A stretch of DNA of 64,000 nucleotides from assembly GCA_028095005.1 (NCBI GenBank), contig CM051460.1:83283676-83347675 (forward strand), read 5' to 3'. The stretch's first letter is position 1, and each line of letters starts with the position of its first letter. The notes beneath the pieces were generated by a model that saw only the letters and a list, made by a program, of their open reading frames with translations, had not been told where the DNA came from and searched no databases. Shown here one piece after another: positions 1-11,403 of the stretch. The translations under genes and the position numbers were made by a program. The stretch comes from Rhynchospora pubera (lineage: Eukaryota; Streptophyta; Magnoliopsida; Poales; Cyperaceae).

Positions 1-1718
1 CTTCCTTCCTTTTCATTTTATTTTTCATCAGATGAGGTTTAGTTGGATGGATAAGCTCCAATAAGTGTACAACAGTATTGATTGATTTGCATCATGTGAA
101 GTTTCTTGTAATAGTCTTCCTTGTCATTCCCATTATGTAGGTGTTTAATTTGGATTAGTCTCCTAGCGTGTTTAACTTTTGTTAAACTGATGTAATGTCC
201 AAGACTTAGACATGTTTATGATCCTTCTTTTATCCATCTCATCCTCTGGTCAGAACTCACAATAACTCTCCTTACTTCTCTTTCTTCTAAGTTACTTGAT
301 CTATAGCTTTATGCAATCAGTATCATTGATCAAGTAAGAGGATCGAAAGGTTGACAAATTCGTGTTTATTGAAAATAAGCTGGAGAATAACAAAAATTTT
401 GGTGCATAATGTCATCGACTGTATAGAATATTTCACATTAATATTTAGCTTTTGCAAAGTTATTGAGCTCTGAAATCTAAAAGGCCAAAAGGGAAAATCA
501 TTGACCACTCTATTATAGCGGCATTGCAGTGCAAACAATATCTCAAGAAAAGAATTTCAGGATAAGTGTTAAAACTTGTATAAGAGAGAAATTAATTATT
601 GTGATTTTAAAAATGTAAGTGCATCAATGGAGGATGAAAAATTTGAGTTCAAAGGATAGAAATACAGTATGCAATAGTGTATCCAGGAAAGATGGAATAT
701 GATAAGGTTCAGAATTATTTTATATTCTCTTATACTCCTGGGCCACATTACCATAAAATGGGAAAAGACAGAAAGCAGCTTGTGAGGAATTCTTATCCCT
801 TGAAGTGGATAAGACCATGAGGTTCATACATTGCTTTGAAACGGCTTCTTTTTTCTTCCACAACTACTTAGCTATCAATTATTTGAAAAGAGATACACTA
901 TTGTCAGTATAAATAAAATAATGAAAGAATTGTATATATTTTGATATGATCTGTTTTATGGACTCAGTTGCAGTTTGTGGGTCTACCTATCAATTAGGTG
1001 CTTTATCATAATATGAATGCGAATTATTGATCCCTGTTCATGATACGTCATACCTAATTGAATTAAGGGAAATAATAATTAAAGTCTTGTCAGACCGGCC
1101 AGAAGGCCCATCCTCTATGAAATTGGGCCAACATATTACATATAGCACCAATGCACCATTATTTTAAGAGTGAATAATTTAATGTATTCTCACAAATGAA
1201 TAGCTAAAAGTGGATAATATAATGTATAAGATTAAAAAAAGAAGCATTTCGAAACAAGAAATGCTTAAACTAATAAATTTTAGCGTGTTAAAAATAACTG
1301 CTTTATATATTAAACCATTTGCAGTCATTAATTGTACTCTAATAGATACGTCAACATGATTTGAGGTTCAAAGTAGAAATAATTGCAGTTAGATTTACAT
1401 GTTGAATATCAATCTCAAATTTGTATAATGTATTAGAACGGCAAGGGTAGAAATAATTTAATTAACTTCTACAAACTAAACTGTACAATTACGAGAATTT
1501 AACTAGATGCTATAAGTCAATGGTTCTATTAACCTCGATTTGAAAACTATGTATCATATTTTATTTACTAATTTATTTGATGTGCGATGCTCATAAAATG
1601 AAACATGATCCTGCAGCTTAATTAGTTAAAAAATCGTGTACACCTACAATGGAACTTTCAATCTTTAGAAACAGATCCTAAAATACACCTTGCTTTGTCC
1701 GGCATCATTTGATATTAT
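1..1718. other. Intergenic, no gene recognised
   Basis: AT-rich sequence with frequent stops on both strands. I see no exon with convincing splice sites, no RNA gene and no clear repeat boundary. The first few hundred bases could be the 3' flank of a gene outside the window, but nothing shows this directly. Confidence 0.5.
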
Positions 1719-1721
1719 ATA

Positions 1722-1875
1722 GGGTGCGTTTGGATAGGTGTGGGAAGAAAGGAAGAAGGAAAGAAGTGGAAAGAAGTATCGGAAAGTGTGTAACTTTGTG
1801 AAGAGTTTGGATTGTTTATAATTTTTTTTTGGCCTTCTTCCTTCTTCCTTCTTCCAACCCCATCCAAACAAAGGC
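1722..1875. mobile_element. Tourist-like MITE, GTTTGGAT family, copy 1
   Basis: A 154-bp element whose ends contain GCGTTTGGAT and, inverted, ATCCAAACAAA. It is flanked by the 3-bp direct repeat ATA (1719-1721 and 1876-1878). The interior is a purine-rich half (GAAGAAAGG-like), the string AAGAGTTTGGATTGTTTATAAT, and a pyrimidine-rich half that is roughly complementary to the first. The same arrangement recurs near 16.1, 17.1, 35.2, 47.1 and 51.3 kb. A 3-bp duplication with G-rich termini suggests PIF/Harbinger-type MITEs; the family assignment is inference. Confidence 0.7.
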
Positions 1876-1878
1876 ATA

Positions 1879-4800
1879 ATGCGACAACTTGTAACAATCT
1901 CTCTTAATTTAATTACTATCAACATTTTAATCCAAAATTCTTAAATAGTTTACTGGATAGCCTCTATATAGTATACATCTAAAAAAAAAATTCTTAAATA
2001 GAATTATGATATTTTCATTTCTTACGAAAGATGAGTCTAAATTAATTTGGCATTACACCAGAAGTTCTAAAGTTCTAATACTGAACACGGTAAAGAGATT
2101 CCAGGGTAGTTTACTAATCCATTTTTGTTAAAAATTATATATGTTATGAAATGAACTAAATGCAATTATAAAATTTGACATAGAAATAATATCATAGTTG
2201 CTAAGATTCGTAGACCACTTAGTAGAACAGATGGTTTTGATTCAGTCGAACAAGTGCTGAAAATTCCGATCCATAACAGAAGCCTCATTGCTTTATTAAA
2301 TTACAACTGTATAAATGTATAATACATAACTTTACAAATTAATTATATCTTTGATTATAAACTAATGGCATTCTTAAGTAGTTATGAAATGTAGTACGAA
2401 TAACGAAAGTGAAGACTTGCGGAAAGACTCATATTTTAATTATAAACATAGATTGAAATTTAACTAATAAATTTTTCTTGGTTAAATGTTGAAAGTAATC
2501 TTCTGAATCTTCAAACTATAATGAGATTTAATGTATGTTTTACCGTTCATCAAGTGATGAATGTAAAAGCCACAAAGCACACCATGTAATATCTTTAACA
2601 ATTACGAAAGAAAGAAATAAGTGTATAAGGGAGTAAATTATAAAGTACCGTCATATGCCATATGTCTTGAACTGTTTCTCGGTAGTTCATGAAAATGCTG
2701 CAACAATTTGCCACCACCGTTCCCCATCAAGCTATACCTTCATTGGTATCAAAAGAGCACCTCGCCAAACTAGTAACACGAGTTAATGAGCTCTCTAAAT
2801 ACTAGAAGATGTCAATATAATGTGCTCATTCTAGCAACACATTGTTGTTTTGTTCAGATGTTGACCCTACCCTACCAACCTAAGAAAGAATAAAAAAAAT
2901 CGTGTTCTTCGCCTAATTAGGCCTTCGTTAGAACCTTCAGACGTTAAATTTTCCAAAGTAGGCCCAGACCATTTAATTGCTTTTTGACAAGGCCCATTTG
3001 ATATGTACAACGATTAAATTGTCCCAGCGCTCTGTTTCTATTCTCAACCTCTGTGCCATTTTCGCTGCGAGCGACAGTGAGGTGGGTCTGTTATGTTATG
3101 TGCTGGTGTATCTTTTTATAAACCTTGATGGTGACTGTAAAGTAGTTACATGCACGGATAACTGTAATCACCTCCTGCTCGAAGAATTTCAAACAAGCAG
3201 TACGAATCTTTCTTCCTACAACATTTGTGCTGTCTATATCTCAGAAAGGGTCATATAAATCTATGATCATATTGCTTAATGTGCGGTATTGTTGGTACGT
3301 GATGAAAGTTACTTGGCTAGATTATCGATCAACTTGTGTCGAGTACCATGCAGAAATTTTTTCATAACTTGATACATTGAAATCTTCCTTTAACTCAGTA
3401 TTGATTTTTTTTTCTATGAGATGATAAAAGAAGCGCAATGTTGTTGTTGTTGTTAACATTGCTATTGTTCCTTTTTTCCCCGCCAAAGCCTGCCTTATCA
3501 ATTCAAATATTCTAGACAAGTACAGAAGGGACAAAACCATTAATTGTAATTGTCTGATCAGAAAAATGCAAACAATCATACGTCTTATCCAAATTGCTAA
3601 GGAGCCTGCAAAGATTCTCCTCTTTATGGTGTTAAGATTATTTTATTGTAAGCCATTACTAAGGTTGAACTAGTAAAGTATCATCACAGATTGATGCATT
3701 TCTAGAACTTAAATAGGGAATTACTTTCTGCACTCCTTAACTTTGTTATACACCCCCATTGTTTAATAAATACCTAGCTAAAATACCCTTGATTCTATGT
3801 GTGCTGAATGCTGATAAAAAAACTAAAGAGTAAAAACAGAGCTATTTGGGTCATCTTTAATCAGATAGGAGTGTATTGCAAATTAGAGGGCTTGATTTGA
3901 TCCAACAGGTAAATTCTATAGGATGGTCACTTTTCATTTAGCTGATTAGAGGGCTTGATAATTTTAAGGAATTCAACTAGTTTCCTGTCACCATTTGTCT
4001 GGACTCTGGAGCAATGTTACTATGTTAGGGATGATTGCAATGGAAATAAAAAAAGATGCATTTTTTTTTTTTTTTTTTCGAGCTTTGAATCAATCTTCAG
4101 CGTTGTCTTGTTTTCGAGTCATAGTGTCGACTATAAATTCAGTAGAAACATGTATTCCTCCTTGCATCTGAAACTGGTATCGTGTTCCTCAGTTTATTAA
4201 AGCACAGAATTTTCTAGGGCCATGCACCTGTTTGGGTTGTCAATAAATAAAAAATTTTCATCTTTTCCTGTACCATTGCTTTTTTATCTTTTTATTATTA
4301 AAACTAAAAATAAAAACAATATGATGCGAATTAAATTGGCTTTCAAATAGTAATTACCATTCTAATATGGTAATTGAAAATATATCATATCCATGCCAGT
4401 AAAACTCCAGTCATTCTACGTATACTTAAAAACCGAGCACTACATAATTTACAAATAAAAGAATCATAAATATAAGCAAGCAAAAATTAAATGTAAACGA
4501 AACATTGGTGCATATATTATTGTCTGGTAGATGTGCTTATCGAGGCAGGAGTGCCTTCAACAATAATACCAGCATTGTGTTGAGCTGCCAATAGGCTCAG
4601 TTGGGGAAGCCTTTTACTTTTGTTCTATTTTATAACAACATATGATATTATGATGTGAGGCCACAATTTACAAAGAAAATGATAAAAAAGGAAAGTAAGA
4701 AAAATATTGAATATAATGAAATTTGGTGCATACATTATTGTCAAATTGCGATAAAAATATGTGTTTATCTAGCCAGGAATGCCTTTAACAATACCATCAA

Positions 4801-5199
4801 CATTATGTTTCATTAAGCTGCCAATAGGCTCAATTGGTGAGCTTTGTTTTCTTGTTTCTATTTTATCTGATTAAATAATTTCAGCACAATTATTCCATTC
4901 TTAGCATTTGACTATTTTACAATTTCAGAATTATTTTAATGTTCTTTGCATTTGACTATTATTTTTCGAGGCCCCTGGTTTTGCATAAAATCTGACAACA
5001 AAGCTATTTACCACTAAGCGGTTTCTAAATATGAGCCGACCTATCAAAATGTGCATGCATGAGCATGATCCCACTTCAACTTATGATATATTTGTCATTG
5101 TATTAGACCAGTTGATTACATTACAGAATATACTAATATATATCCAAGACCAACTAACCATTGCGCTTTTTTTAATTCAATCCAATTGGGCCTGGCCCA
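1879..5199. other. Intergenic, weak signals only
   Basis: No gene recognised. Around 2940-3260 the base composition is less AT-rich and looks like a promoter or first exon (GGCCCA-type words, a C/T-rich stretch), but no open reading frame follows. A short TTG run occurs at 3438-3453. A pair of diverged direct repeats lies at about 4502-4868. Confidence 0.4.
4502..4868. repeat. Diverged tandem duplication, about 220 bp apart
   Basis: Two copies of a roughly 130-145-bp segment start at about 4502 and 4723. Both contain TTGGTGCATA, ATTATTGTC, AGGAGTGCC or AGGAATGCC, GCTGCCAATAGGCTCA and end in TCTATTTTAT. No coding potential was seen. Confidence 0.6.
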
Positions 5200-5353
5200 G
5201 TCCAATATAAACAGCACAACTGCACAAAGCTGCTCCTGTCTCTGACTAGCCCAATTTACTTTCTTACCCTTTGATACTTCATCTCTTGTATTTGTGTAGT
5301 TGTATTGATACTTCCATTATTCTCTCTCAAAATCTCTCTCTATACCTCTTGCA
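5200..5353 (+). promoter_or_regulatory. PEX14 proximal promoter and 5' leader
   Basis: The region upstream of the PEX14 start holds GGCCCAGTCC and CCCAATT words (site-II-like GGCCCA elements are common in plant housekeeping promoters) and a pyrimidine-rich CTCTCTC leader just before the ATG at 5354. No clear TATA box is seen, which fits a broadly expressed gene. The exact transcription start cannot be read from the sequence. Confidence 0.4.
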
Positions 5354-8300
5354 ATGGCGGATCCGATGGACGATTCTCAGAATAAAGGTATTAATTATTA
5401 CCAATCAGTTGCTTTTTCTAGTTTTGCTTATTCCTTTTTCTATTTTTAATGGTCGTGTTTGTGTCGTTTATACCAGTTGCGAATTTGTTGATATAATCTC
5501 GTTATGATCAAATTGATCTTTATGTACATATTAGTAGTTATTGAGAAAGCTGAAGATATATTTTGGTGTTTTGTGAATTCCACATGTATGTGTTGAAAGG
5601 AAAGTTTAAATTTGTTGAATTTTGTGTATGTGGTGTTTGAAATTTCAGCTTAGGTCAACCTGATTGATGTCAGATGGAGCATATTTCATTATAGGATATG
5701 AGCTTTAAGTTTCTAAGAAGGAATAAACAATTTTAGAGAAAAAAAAGAATTACTTTGCATACCTAAAATATTACCAGAATTGGTAACATTTACAGGGTTT
5801 ATCGGCTAATGAGATCCTAAGTGGCAAAACCAAGCCCGATAGATGAAAAATTTTCTTGCAATTCTCCACCAAAAATTCCATACCAAATTTCTTCATTGGT
5901 GGTCTAACTGAATATGCTCAACTCTATTGACCTTCATTTTGACTTAGAAACAAGTCTGATTATAGAAGGATATTTTTTTCATTGTATAATTATTATGAAA
6001 TGTAAATTCTGGTGAATAAATCTGATATCAAATTGCTTCTTCCTACCAGGTCTAGGGGAAACCGAGAATATGCCAACAGCCATCGAGCCAATGAGAGAGG
6101 ATCAGATACAGAATGCTGTTAATTTCTTGCAGCATCCTAGAGTAAGAGGTTCTCCAGTTGTACACAGGCGTTCCTTCCTTGAGAAGAAAGGTCTCACCAA
6201 GGAAGAGATTGATGAAGCCTTTCGCCGTGTACCTGTAAGAATCATCATATGATCCAACTGTATACCTGGATTGTGGTACTGTATTTGGTGTTGCTTCTTT
6301 TGCTGGTTTCCTTTTTCCCTCTTACCTTTTGTTTTATAATTTTCTTCTTGGTTGAATTGCAGTGGATTAGTGAAATGAGAGTGAACGAAGGATTTATTTT
6401 TTCAGAAGTTGGCACAGTTGTAGGCCTTATGGAGCCAATTTGATGGATTTTGGGCTTTAAGCACAATCAAAGCTCAGTCTGGCTTGATTGAACAATTAGG
6501 GAATTTGTGCATCCTTAACTTCAAAACCTGAAATGTTTGTTGCACCTTTCTGTTTTTTCTTTTCTCAAACCTTTCCTATCACCACCTCCTGCCTCATTCC
6601 TTGATGAATGACAGGGAGCAAAACACCAAACTTTGGATATTTTCGGAAGAACATGGAAAAAAATATATATGTTGCATGTCCTTTTAGTGAATTTATGTAG
6701 TTTTTCTATAGTCACATACAGAATTTATGTAGTTTTGCATGTCCTTTCATTGTGAGTAGCGACTTTGTATTTCAATGTGCCCCTTTAGTTTTACAGTTCA
6801 TTACAATAAGCTGTTATTTCAATTTGCAGGATCCACCACCAAATGCATCACCTGCATCATCCACTAATACAAACCAAGGTGAACTATTTCCCCCCCCATG
6901 AATTTTACCTCTTATTATGTTCAAGACTTCCTAATAGCATGCTGTTGATTTTATCCAGGACAGGATACTCCAGTCGCTACTCACAATGTTCAAGCCACAA
7001 CTGCTATTACTTCGACATCGGCAAGCTTGCAGCAGTCTAGGTTTAATATATACCATGCTTTAGGTGCTATTAGTCTACTTACTTCTGCAGGAGCTGGAGC
7101 TGCTATACTCTATAAGGTACTGAATAGTCAAGTATTGAAGGTTGTAATTATACCTCAGAGAAGGTCATTAAATTTTGTTGGTAGTTCACCAATTAAGGTA
7201 ATTAAGAATGTTGAGAAGTTTCCATTAAAAAAGCAAGGAAAGTATATGCCAGTCAAGCCCTATTGAATGTATTTTTCCCAAGGAAAGAAAGTGTTTACAT
7301 ATCATAGCAGTATATAATGACTCCTGGTTCTCATGCATTTAGTTTAGCTACAATAAAAGAAGATAAATTAGGTAACTAGACATCTTACATGGAAGCTCAA
7401 AATTATCAAGGCAGAAAGTTGGCACATGGCATGGGCATTGTGCAAAACTAAGATATTGTGTTAAAATATCATCAATACCTGTGTGCCTACTGGAAATGGA
7501 GGACTGCAATATACATGTTTAGTGGGGCCATTCTAGGTTTTTCAGAAATTTCTCCTATTTAAATGAGTAATTGTGTTTACCATGTTTATCAACTTTACAG
7601 AAATCAATAATTCCTAGATTAAAAGTCTGGATTAGGAAGGTTGTAGACGAAGATGGAGATTCAAATACAAGCGATGAATTAAAATCAAACTCAACTAAAG
7701 AAGCAGGAAAATCAAATTCGGCTAAAGATGCGACAGAGGCTGCCAAAACTGCTGCCTTAGCTGCAGTTGAGGCAGCCCGAGTGAGCCAAGAACTGCTAAA
7801 TGCTAAAAGAGAAGGTCATTGTTTGTGAATTATTTTTATCTTTTTATCGAATTTGTTCAATTGTTAAAACACCATGGGTTTCATTCTGTTTGAATCCAGC
7901 ATTTCTGTCATTTGAAATAGCATTATCCAAGTGAATTAAATATTTAAAGGTTTTCATTCAGTTTTATTGTCTAGGCATACTTTATTGTTTGCTCGATAGA
8001 TTGGATGCGTGGGTGTCATTAGCAAATTACTCAGAATATTACAAGTGGCAGTGCAAAATTGAGTAATATTGGGTATAAATGCTAACCTTTTAAGGCTGAT
8101 ATAAGCTTATATTTTAGTGCAGATAAGAAGCACATGGAGGTAGTGATTGACAGGATTGATGCAAAGGTTGAAGAGATGGAATTGATAGGAAAATCTCTTC
8201 GCAAGATAAAAGTTCAACGACATGTTGAGAGATCGAGGACTGGAAGGGGTATGTTGTCAAATAAATGGATGCACCCTTTGTACCAAGTAGACCTGTAATA

Positions 8301-11215
8301 GACTGGTACAGATGGGTTTGTGGTTATTTTCATTCTTTTGTTTTTCTCTCTGTTGACTATTTTCTCTTTACTGGTGACTACTAGTCTACTGCAGTGGGGC
8401 CTTCCTTTTATTGCTTTTTACTGTTCTTATTGGTCCTTGTCTCACTCTCTCCTTTTTGTTTTTTTTTTTCTTTTCCCTGCAGGCACAAACATACCAACTT
8501 CGAGCTACCAATCTACCAGGGTAGGGTGCCTCTCTTTGATTCTTTTCGTTTCTTTATTCTAAATATTAACTTATACTTCCGTCTGAGGTACCATCATGCT
8601 ACTGAGGGAGAACTGTGTTGCCCATACACGAGTGCTTTTTTTTTTTTTGTGTGTGTGTGTGTGTTGGGGGTGGGGTGTTACATTTTTTTTTTTATTTCAT
8701 AAAAAGACATGCTTTCCGCATACTGTTTTGTTGCATAACTTATGTTATACAATTATCATACATCGTTTGTACCTTTTCATAACTGCACTCACTTCATGGT
8801 CCCTTGGTCATTCTGAAGAACCAACATTTGATTCTTAATAATCAGTAAAGATAACAGAGTGGTCTAATGTTTATAATATCTGTAGCTCGCATTCAGTCAG
8901 TGCTAAGCTTTTTTTTTAATCTTTTTTTTTCAGCGGCAGATAAGTGGCACAAATAACCGAGAAACTCAACCTGGTGAATATCTGAACTTCAATTCATGAA
9001 TATCCTGGAATAGTTGGTTCCTCCGTTATGCCTCTTTTAGCATTATTATGAATTATAATTAGAACTCAAAGAACAGGATAGAACTGTTTGGTATGATTAG
9101 CAGCCCCTCCTCTACATGCCATAAGAGATTGGGGCATTACCATTGTGATGGGCCTCAAATTCCAGATTGGTAGAGTTTTATAAACCTCTTCATATCTATC
9201 AAAACAAAATCTGAATGCTGTACCTTTTTTGTGTACATAGTACATATTGAAAGGTTCTATGGCTGAAAATTTATAATTTTATTTTTGCAATTGAAGTTTT
9301 GAATCTTTGATTAGTACGAATTAACTTTTTAAGAATGAAGGCACGATGGAGGCACAAAACATAAGAGGCATATGAAACTTCTGATCTCTGAAACAAATCA
9401 TAATTTTGATATTTGATTAATGCATTACCAATCTCTGCATCTCTGAAACAAATCATAATTTTGCTTTTGATTAATGCAGTACCGCAACCTGCAAAGCCCA
9501 CATCTGCCGAACCAACTTTGCCAGCTCACCCCAAGTCATTTATGGAGGTTCTGTTACTATCATAGTCATTGTTACTGCTGATATCGATAAATGTTGCAAT
9601 CAATATATTTACTATTTTAAGGATGAATAGTTGTTGATAAAATTGGTGAGATCATCATGTTAAAAATGTTAACTGACTAGCTACTTGTGCAAGAACCAAC
9701 TTCAAGGCTTCGTGTTTGAAATTAGCAACATATATATGAAGATTAAAATTAAAAGAAACTTGAGTTCCACAGTGGCACTAACTTTAGTGATGATTTTATA
9801 TTTTTTTAGATTGTTTGTATAAACATCATCTTCTAAAGCAATGTTAAAGAATATAATAATAACAAGTTTTTATGTACTTTTTCAGATAATGGAAATGGTA
9901 CAAAGAGGAGAGAAACCTCCAAATATCAAGGTATATTACTCTTTGCTTGACCCTTTGTTAAGCTGCCTGATTCGACCTGACTAAGCAGGGTTGGTTGCAG
10001 TTTAGAGACGTCCTCTCTAGAATGAAATTGTCATAACTATATATTAGTAATGGATTAGCAAACCAAACAGTAAACCAAAATATGTTGGTACTGTCCCAAC
10101 TGGCTTAGTGCTTTGAGGTAACAGGGTTGATCGGCCCTTGTTAGTTGTTACTGCTTTAAAGCTGTTATTTTGGAAATTAAGTAAAACAACTACAAGACTG
10201 AAATGGAGTTTGACATTTGGCTGGTTTGGCTACTAGGCTACGAACGTCTGAGCTTAATTTCCTTTCTATAGTTGTTTCCTTTATATAATTAATTTTGTTA
10301 TTGCTATTGTTATTACAGGATATTAATGACATGCCACCTGACCCGAACCAGCCAATTCCAAAACCACGCATGGCACCAAGACCCAAGGTGAGAATGACAT
10401 AATTATCTCGACTGGAGATTGCACGTCCATGTACTTCAAAAATGTTGAAGCACCTGAATAAAATGTTATTATCTCATTTTAAAATGCATTTGACCGAGAG
10501 TTAAAGAATTAAACAAATGTAAAATTTGGTCCGCAAAGAGATTTCAATATGAAGATAACATTGAACGGTTTGGATCAGTTATTTGAACTCTCAAAAGTGA
10601 GACATGACAATTTTTAACCAAGAGTCCGGTCAAATGCATTTGTTAGGATCGTCCAGGTTTTTGATATTCGCAGGTAATGTACTTATTAGAAGACATTATA
10701 ACAAGTGTCAATCTAGCTCGTTGTCTGGGTAGGGTAGTGTAGCCGAAAACCATACCCAACTCATTATCAGGTCTTATACTCCCTACAATTGTAAGTGTGA
10801 CCTGTAAAATCAATTGGGTATGTCTTTACAATTATGCACTAGCCATATTTACAGATTATATTTGATCTGGTTTGAGTTTTCTGTGGATCTGGGACCAATG
10901 AAACCTGCTATAAGTAGCGCCACTGGTTATAAAAAAAATTGGATCCTCAAAAAAAGTTAGAAACTATCTTTACTGATTGCTATCATAATGCATCATATCC
11001 AATAATAGATATATTTGACTAGAATTTTTATTTTTTTACAGCCGTGGGAAGCAAATAACCAACAGCAGGAAATTGCAACCATACCTCAGTCGCAGTCTCT
11101 AGGCACCATGCAGTATAATAGTGATATTTTGCAACCTGTTTCAGATCATTTAGAGAAAGTATCTAATCCGGCTGTTTCAGACTCGAGTTTCAGTGGGGTC
11201 ACCTACGATGTTTAA
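5354..11215 (+). CDS. PEX14: PEX14, peroxisomal membrane docking protein
   Basis: PEX14 docks the PEX5/PEX7 import receptors at the peroxisomal membrane. I read 12 exons with GT-AG junctions and consistent phase: 5354-5387, 6050-6234, 6830-6878, 6959-7116, 7601-7814, 8123-8248, 8483-8520, 8934-8973, 9480-9547, 9886-9930, 10319-10387, 11042-11215. Together they give 1200 nt, 399 residues. The conserved N-terminal PEX14 domain is at about residues 27-73 (REDQIQNAV, HPRVRGSPV, RRSFLEKKGLT, EIDEAFRRVP). A hydrophobic Gly/Ala-rich segment, the probable membrane span, is at about 118-142. A charged, coiled-coil-prone stretch follows at 190-256, then the plant motif MVQRGEKPPNI...DINDMPPDPNQP. The C-terminal tail after PKPWE is short; Arabidopsis PEX14 is about 500 residues. 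The LINE at 11270 lies 54 bp after the stop, in the likely 3' UTR. Family identity is firm; micro-exons and the tail need transcripts. Confidence 0.93.
10482..10641. mobile_element. Small inverted-repeat element in PEX14 intron 11
   Basis: A 160-bp segment with terminal inverted repeats AAATGCATTTGACCG. Its interior contains TGTAAAATTTGG, TTTCAATATGAAGAT and GAACGGTTTGGATCAG. The same core words occur in the larger foldback elements at 15413, 31879 and 35511. No coding potential. No clear target duplication was found. Confidence 0.55.
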
Positions 11216-11403
11216 AAATGTTCATTGTTATTTTATTGAAGATTTTATTTAGTCTCATGGGAAGATGGGTTGCATTGTGGGGTCAACTCCGCCTATACTA
11301 AGCTTTGGTTGCATTGTTTAGTATAGCCCGGTCCCAAGCCCGGGTAAAAGGAGGAGGGTTGTGATAGGCTAGGCGAGCCAACGTAAAAATCCCAGTCATC
11401 TCT

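Noticed and set aside
7027..7266. 79-codon frame extending PEX14 exon 4
   Set aside because: It is read-through into intron 4; the donor at 7117 and the next exon at 7601 restore the conserved protein.
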